Positions 21,378 to 25,502 of a stretch of DNA of 25,502 nt are shown here, piece after piece. A program made the translations under genes and the position numbers. The stretch is from IMG/VR virus record IMGVR_UViG_3300050016_000388, positions 1 through 25,502 of that record. One strand, 5' to 3'. This stretch comes from a virus. Numbering within the stretch: the first letter of the stretch is position 1; every line of letters begins with the position of its first letter. The notes beneath the pieces are model-generated. The model made no database searches and was not told the origin of the DNA. It saw nothing but the letters and a program-made list of their open reading frames with translations.

Positions 21378-24187
21378 CAGAAGCTGCTCCAGGCTGATCG
21401 CTTCCAGGTATTGGGTGCGGTGCAGGCGTAGAGGTAATTCGAGTCGAATTGGAGCGCGCCGGTCTGGCAGGCCGTCGAGCTCGACGCCGGCGTCCCGATC
21501 GGCATCGCCATGCCGTTGATGCTGGCAGTCAGCGGGGTCGCGTAGATGATGCGGAAATTGCTGCCGTCGAATTGCAGGATAACGAGCTCGTAGGCGCTGG
21601 TGTTGGTCGAGAGCGCCAGCGAGGTCTTCGCCCCGAGCGTTCCCGGCACCAGGATCTTCTCGCCGCCGCCGCCATTGACCGCGACGCTCATCGTCTTTGA
21701 GTTGTCGGTCGCGATGCCGATCGTCCAGCCGGGCGAGAGCGTGCCGATTGCCGGCAGGGTCACCGCGAGGCCGGCGCCCGGCGCGTTGAAGCTTGATAAG
21801 GCGTTGCCGCCATCCGCGGCGGTCGCCGTGTAGGTGTTGACGGACGGGAACGACCATCGCGTCGTCGCGCCGGCGCTGCCCGGGAATGCCAGGCCTTGCG
21901 CCGTCAGCGGGGTCACCTGGGCGACGCGAAAATTCGACCCGTCGAATTGCAGGACCGCGAATTCGTAATTGCCGGCGGCGAGGGCCAGCGAAGTGATCGA
22001 CGGGCCGCTGCCGGGATAGAGGATCTTGCCGCCGCTAGTCGGGTTGACCTGGACCGCGGCGAGCTTGCCGTTGTCATTGGCGATCGCGATCGTCCACCCG
22101 GCGCTGATCGCATTCGTCGACGGCAGCGTTACCGTCAGATATCCGAGCGGCGAGTTGTAAGCCGAAATCGCGTTGCCATTGTCGGCGAGGGCGGCGCTGT
22201 AGGCGCTCACAGATGGGAAACTCCATCGGCTGATGCCGCCGATGCCGGCCATGCCGATCTGCGTTGCTGTCGCTGGCGTCGCCTGCTCGATCCGGAAATT
22301 GCCGCTGCCGTCATACTGCAGCACGATGAATTCATAGTTATTGCCGGCGAGGCTCAGCGAGGTCACGAGTGCGCCGCTGTTCGGGTAGAGCAGATGCCCC
22401 CCGCTCGTGCCGTTGACCTGCACGGCGAGGCTCTTGCCGTTCTCGGCGGTAAAGCCCATCGACCAGCCCGATGACAGCGTGGTCGTCGACGGCAGCGTCA
22501 CCGTCAATCCCGCGCCTGTGTTGTAGCTCGACAGCACATTGCCGTTGTCGGCGAGCGTTGCGCTGTATCCCGCGCTCGACGGGAAGAGCCAGTTTCCCGG
22601 CCAGTTGCCGGGTTCGATCCCGTTGGCGATGCGCGTGTTGCGGGTCGAGGTGCGCACCCGGTAGTTCGAGCCGTCGTTGACCAGCTCGACATATTCGTAA
22701 TTGCCGGCGCCGAGCGTCAGCGCCGCGAGCGCCTTGCCCCCGGAGAGGATCGATCCCGACGGCGGCGTCAATGTCATGCCCTTGCCGTTGTCGCTGGCAA
22801 ATCCCATCCACCAGCCGATCTCGACCCCGGCCGGCGCCGGCAAGGTGATCGCCATCGAGGCGCCGGGTGCGTTGTAGCTCGAAATCGCCGTGCCGCTATC
22901 GACGCCAACGGCGGTGTAGCTGGCGACGGAAGGGAACTGCCACGGCACCCGGTTGCCGGTGCCGATCACCTGGATCGAGGATGATTGCGGGCCGCGATTG
23001 ACGACATTGCCGCCATAGTTCGGGTTGATCAGCACATTGCGCGTCGAAGCCGTCGCGCTGACCGCCGTGACGCAGTTGAAATAGGGCGAGATGAACGTGT
23101 TCTGCCCGTCATGGGCGAAGGTGATCGAGAGGCACGTCGGCGAGACTTCGAGATCGAGCCCGAGAAAGGTGTTCGAGAAGTTGTAGCCATTTTCGAGCAC
23201 GAGCCCGGCGCCGCCGGTGCCCTGCGCCGTGCCGGCGCCGCTGATCCGCGAGAACTGCGTCTCTTCGAGCGCGAGACCCGCGGCGCCGCCGCCCGAGACG
23301 CACACGGCCCAGAGGTCGCTGTCGAGCACATAGTTGAACTGACAGCCGCCGGCACCGGCCGCGGTACTGGCGTTGTTGACCGCCAGATGATCGATCTTCG
23401 CCGAATTGTGCGCGTCGGCGAAATTGTAGGTGCCGAGCATGAACGGATAGGAGGGCCGCGACAAATTGGCGTTGATGTCGGCCGCGGACGGCAACCCGGT
23501 GTGCAGCGTGATGCTGACCCCGGGGTTGATCGCATCAATGGGCGCGGCGAAGCTACCCCCGCCGTGCAGCGCGACGATGACCGTGCCGCCTGATGTAAAC
23601 GGCGCCGTCGTCGATACGCCGAGCACGGTGGCGCCGGCGCTGTAGCCGGCGGTCAGGGTCGCGAGGTTCTGCTCAGCCGAATTGGCCAGGATATCGAGCG
23701 TACCTTCGATCTTCAGATAGAAGCAGCCGGTCGGGCTTCCGACCGACCCGCCCGAGCACAGCACCTGCAGCACCGGGCCCGAGCCGATCGAGCGCCCGTC
23801 GAGGATCGCGCCTTCGGAAATCAGGCGAAAACCAGTCGCCGCCTGGCTGGCGTAATCGGCGGTGAGGAGGCTGGTAATCTTATATTCCCCGGCCGGGATA
23901 TGCACCGGCCAGTTGCTGGCGATTCCTGCGTTGATGGTGGCCTGAAGTGCGCTGGTGTCGTCATGGCTGTCGTCGCCGACCGCGCCATTGCATTTGACAT
24001 CGATCCACGGCCGCCCCGAGCACATCAAGACGTCGCCGTTGAGGGTCGCCGTTCCGGTCGTCGACAGCGTCGAAAAATTGCCCGGCGACTGCGCCAGCGC
24101 GCTCCAGGCGACCAGAACTCCCGCGATCAGTGCCGCTGCCGTGAGCGTACGGTCGATCCATGTCGTCGGGGGCATCAGGGTTACCAC
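21377..24187 (-). CDS. Exported tailspike/fibre-like protein, beta-helix head plus four tandem repeats
   Basis: A 936-residue protein that is probably a receptor-binding fibre or tailspike. Residues 5-34 form a Sec signal peptide (hydrophobic core LTAAALIAGVLVAW, end ALAQS). Residues 60-400 look like a pectate-lyase-type right-handed beta-helix: the entry motif WIDVKCNGAVGDDSHDDTSA is the usual start of such domains, and HIPAGEYKI follows. Residues 414-885 hold four repeats of about 105-120 residues. The last 40 residues (ACQTGALQFDSNYLYACTA, then WKRSAW) resemble a small C-terminal module shared by many fibres. The start is GTG at 24187, overlapping the previous stop; an ATG at 24175 is a good alternative and still leaves a complete signal peptide. 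The stop shares one base with the portal start (TGATG). A signal peptide on a fibre is odd and is discussed in the findings. Confidence 0.85.
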   Translation of the reverse strand: MVTLMPPTTWIDRTLTAAALIAGVLVAWSALAQSPGNFSTLSTTGTATLNGDVLMCSGRPWIDVKCNGAVGDDSHDDTSALQATINAGIASNWPVHIPAGEYKITSLLTADYASQAATGFRLISEGAILDGRSIGSGPVLQVLCSGGSVGSPTGCFYLKIEGTLDILANSAEQNLATLTAGYSAGATVLGVSTTAPFTSGGTVIVALHGGGSFAAPIDAINPGVSITLHTGLPSAADINANLSRPSYPFMLGTYNFADAHNSAKIDHLAVNNASTAAGAGGCQFNYVLDSDLWAVCVSGGGAAGLALEETQFSRISGAGTAQGTGGAGLVLENGYNFSNTFLGLDLEVSPTCLSITFAHDGQNTFISPYFNCVTAVSATASTRNVLINPNYGGNVVNRGPQSSSIQVIGTGNRVPWQFPSVASYTAVGVDSGTAISSYNAPGASMAITLPAPAGVEIGWWMGFASDNGKGMTLTPPSGSILSGGKALAALTLGAGNYEYVELVNDGSNYRVRTSTRNTRIANGIEPGNWPGNWLFPSSAGYSATLADNGNVLSSYNTGAGLTVTLPSTTTLSSGWSMGFTAENGKSLAVQVNGTSGGHLLYPNSGALVTSLSLAGNNYEFIVLQYDGSGNFRIEQATPATATQIGMAGIGGISRWSFPSVSAYSAALADNGNAISAYNSPLGYLTVTLPSTNAISAGWTIAIANDNGKLAAVQVNPTSGGKILYPGSGPSITSLALAAGNYEFAVLQFDGSNFRVAQVTPLTAQGLAFPGSAGATTRWSFPSVNTYTATAADGGNALSSFNAPGAGLAVTLPAIGTLSPGWTIGIATDNSKTMSVAVNGGGGEKILVPGTLGAKTSLALSTNTSAYELVILQFDGSNFRIIYATPLTASINGMAMPIGTPASSSTACQTGALQFDSNYLYACTAPNTWKRSAWSSF
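21533..22948 (-). repeat. Four tandem protein-level repeats in the tailspike-like gene
   Basis: Four diverged copies of a 105-120 residue unit lie at residues about 414-515, 531-637, 653-760 and 776-885. Each follows the same order: a W-x-F-P-S opening, DxGxxxSSYN, a TVTLP strand, GW followed by DNGK or ENGK, a Gly-rich turn such as KILYPGSG, SLAL, and a closing YEFxxLQFDGSNFR. Copies 2-4 are closer to each other than to copy 1. Such arrays usually arise by unequal recombination and set fibre length. Confidence 0.85.
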
Positions 24188-24624
24188 TGGCGGGCCGCAA
24201 AGCCCTGGCCCGTTGTCGCGCCGTAAAGGCTCACCGCCCCGGCGGGCTTATACCCGGAGGGGGTGGCGTACAGACCCCCATTCGCGGCGAGTTGGATGCT
24301 GGCGCCGCCCGCCGAGGCGACCCCAACGTCCGAGATCCACAGCGCGGCGGACGAATTGTTCTGCACGACAAACCCGTTCACCGGGACGAGCCCGCCGAAC
24401 AGCGCTTGGGCGCTGCCCCCGGTGGAGACCGCGCCGCTGCCGTCGCTCGCCACGGCGCCGGCCGTGTTGATCACCGGCAGCGGGTTTTGCAGCCCGACTG
24501 GGGTCGATATGCCCTGCGCATTGGTCGCGGCCGGCGCGTGCAACGGCACGAGGTTGCCGTTGCTATCGACCTCGGTCGCCAGCGACTGCACCATGGTATT
24601 GGCGTCTTTGACGAGCAGCGTCAT
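24181..24624 (-). CDS. Small beta-rich phage protein, unknown function
   Basis: A 147-residue protein with no signal peptide or membrane segment. It is rich in Gly, Ala, Ser, Val and Asn. Its second half (FVVQNNSSAALWISDVG, then GLYATPSGYKPAGAVSLYG) reads like the short beta-sandwich modules found in capsid decoration or fibre-associated proteins, but I do not recognise a named family. It starts inside the terminase stop (ATGA) and its own stop overlaps the GTG start of the next gene, so it is embedded in the operon. A structural role is inferred from position and composition only. Confidence 0.8.
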   Translation of the reverse strand: MTLLVKDANTMVQSLATEVDSNGNLVPLHAPAATNAQGISTPVGLQNPLPVINTAGAVASDGSGAVSTGGSAQALFGGLVPVNGFVVQNNSSAALWISDVGVASAGGASIQLAANGGLYATPSGYKPAGAVSLYGATTGQGFAARQW

Positions 24625-25502
24625 GGAGCTTCACTCTCCTTTGCAGCGAGCCGCCGATAAGTCTCGAAAATTCCGTCCCCCGCACGGGGCTCGACCAGCA
24701 GCTCGGTGATGGCCCAAACCAGCGCGTCGACCCGGTCCGGCGAGTAGCCGGCCGCTGTCCGATCGAAATCGCTGGTGAAGGCGCACATCTGGTCTTCGAG
24801 CTGCGGGAAGGCGCCGAGGTGGTGAATTCGGCCCTGCTCATAGAGCGCGGCCACCGGCTCGGCTCGCGCGACCTTGCCGCGCGCCGCCCTGACCGCGCTG
24901 AACGGCACGTTCGGGTCAATCATCCGCAGCGTCGCCTCGACCATGTCTCCGCCATTGTTGATTTCAGCAACAATGCGGTCGGCCTGGTGGGTGCCGTAAG
25001 CGGCGATCGCGACGCGCGCCCATTCCGCCGGCGCATAACGGCCCGAAGCGTCGGCGAGCACATAGCCGTGCCCGTTCGCGTCCCGGCCGGCGACGATGAT
25101 GCCGGTCTCGTCGGAATCCTCGTGCGAGCTTACCGCCGGGTCGATCGCGACGACGATTCGCGCCAGTTCCGGCCGCGCCAGTTCCGGCAAGGCGGTCATG
25201 CGCGTTGCTTCGATCATTCCGTGCGTCCACAGCGCGCCAGGCATGTGGTCGAGGATCTCGCCGTCGAGCTCCTGGCGGCCGAGCCGCGTGCCCTGATAGC
25301 GGCGAACGATCTGGTCGAGGAAGGCCGCCGCCAGATTCTCCTCATTCTCAATTGTCCGGCCGCGGGTCGTGACCACTTTCGGGTCGGCCAGCAACTCGCG
25401 CAGCAGCTTGATCGGCCGCGGCGTGGTCGTCACCACGGCGCGCGGATCCTCGCCGAGGCGCAGCCCGAACATCAGCATGTCCCAGGCAGCCGGATAGCGC
25501 CA
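24621..25502 (-). CDS. terL: Terminase large subunit, C-terminal part (5' end outside window)
   Basis: ATP-driven packaging motor and nuclease that cuts phage DNA and pumps it into the prohead through the portal. The visible 293 or so residues hold the end of the ATPase domain (WRYPAAWDMLMFGLRLG, then TTTPRP) and the RNase H-like nuclease. Likely metal-binding acidic residues are the Asp in VVAIDPAVS, the Glu in VAEINNGGD and the Asp in DRVDALVWAIT. This layout is typical of the Terminase_6 family with its C-terminal nuclease. The reading frame is open to the right edge, so the N-terminal Walker A part lies beyond base 25502; the first ATG in the window (25478) is internal. The stop overlaps the next start by four bases (ATGA), implying coupled translation. 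The small subunit is not in the window. Confidence 0.95.
   Translation of the reverse strand, partial: WRYPAAWDMLMFGLRLGEDPRAVVTTTPRPIKLLRELLADPKVVTTRGRTIENEENLAAAFLDQIVRRYQGTRLGRQELDGEILDHMPGALWTHGMIEATRMTALPELARPELARIVVAIDPAVSSHEDSDETGIIVAGRDANGHGYVLADASGRYAPAEWARVAIAAYGTHQADRIVAEINNGGDMVEATLRMIDPNVPFSAVRAARGKVARAEPVAALYEQGRIHHLGAFPQLEDQMCAFTSDFDRTAAGYSPDRVDALVWAITELLVEPRAGDGIFETYRRLAAKESEAP

Noticed and set aside
21378-21857. 160-codon upstream extension of the portal frame
   Set aside because: It is the out-of-frame shadow of the tailspike gene, and the TGATG overlap gives a convincing start at 21377.
21533-22948. CRISPR-like array or DNA-level tandem repeat
   Set aside because: Periodicity is about 350 bases and visible mainly in protein; there are no short identical direct repeats with spacers.

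Overview
The window is one strand of densely packed virion, lysis and accessory genes from a tailed phage or prophage. Every gene I can support lies on the minus strand and is read from the right edge to the left. Neighbouring genes often overlap by ATGA, GTGA or TGATG, which indicates translational coupling. Base composition is high in GC. The tail block closely matches the Rhodobacter capsulatus gene transfer agent (RcGTA), so an alphaproteobacterial host is likely (Rhizobiales or Rhodospirillales type). This host call is inferred from gene content and composition only. I see no integrase, repressor, attachment site, tRNA, transposase gene or CRISPR array, so I cannot tell an integrated prophage from a free phage.

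Layout in order of transcription. (1) Head and fibre region, 25502 to 13316: terminase large subunit (start outside the window), a small beta-rich protein, a 936-residue tailspike-like protein with four tandem repeats, portal, a small exported protein, a 621-residue fibre with an AT-rich central patch, another small exported protein, a prohead protease with a long C-terminal extension, an intrinsic terminator, the major capsid protein and a head-tail connector. (2) Tail region, 13319 to 4987: tail terminator-like protein, a 69-residue protein, major tail protein, a tail assembly chaperone pair that looks joined by -1 frameshifting, an exported cargo gene with its own candidate promoter, a short and frame-disrupted tape measure protein, then the GTA-type series of distal tail protein (DUF2460), hub (DUF2163/BR0599), NlpC/P60 peptidase and the tail-tip/host-specificity protein. 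The last is split in two by a roughly 90-base inverted-repeat element. (3) Lysis region, 4990 to 2873: a membrane/coiled-coil protein, a GH25 muramidase, a second intrinsic terminator, a small holin-like protein and two lipoproteins. (4) Accessory genes, 2832 to 1: a TolB-like beta-propeller protein with an export signal, a putative metallopeptidase (HExxE), a GT-A-type glycosyltransferase and the start of a DNA methyltransferase that breaks at a seven-G run.

The head genes package DNA and build the capsid, the tail genes build a probably short non-contractile GTA-like tail, and the lysis genes release particles. The most unusual general property is that at least eight encoded proteins carry Sec or lipoprotein export signals, including four fibre-like proteins set among the head genes. 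Also notable are two intrinsic terminators with a shared leader sequence directly before the capsid and holin-like genes, the palindromic insertion in the tail-tip gene, and a TolB-like propeller carried by a phage. There is no gene-free stretch longer than 300 bases.
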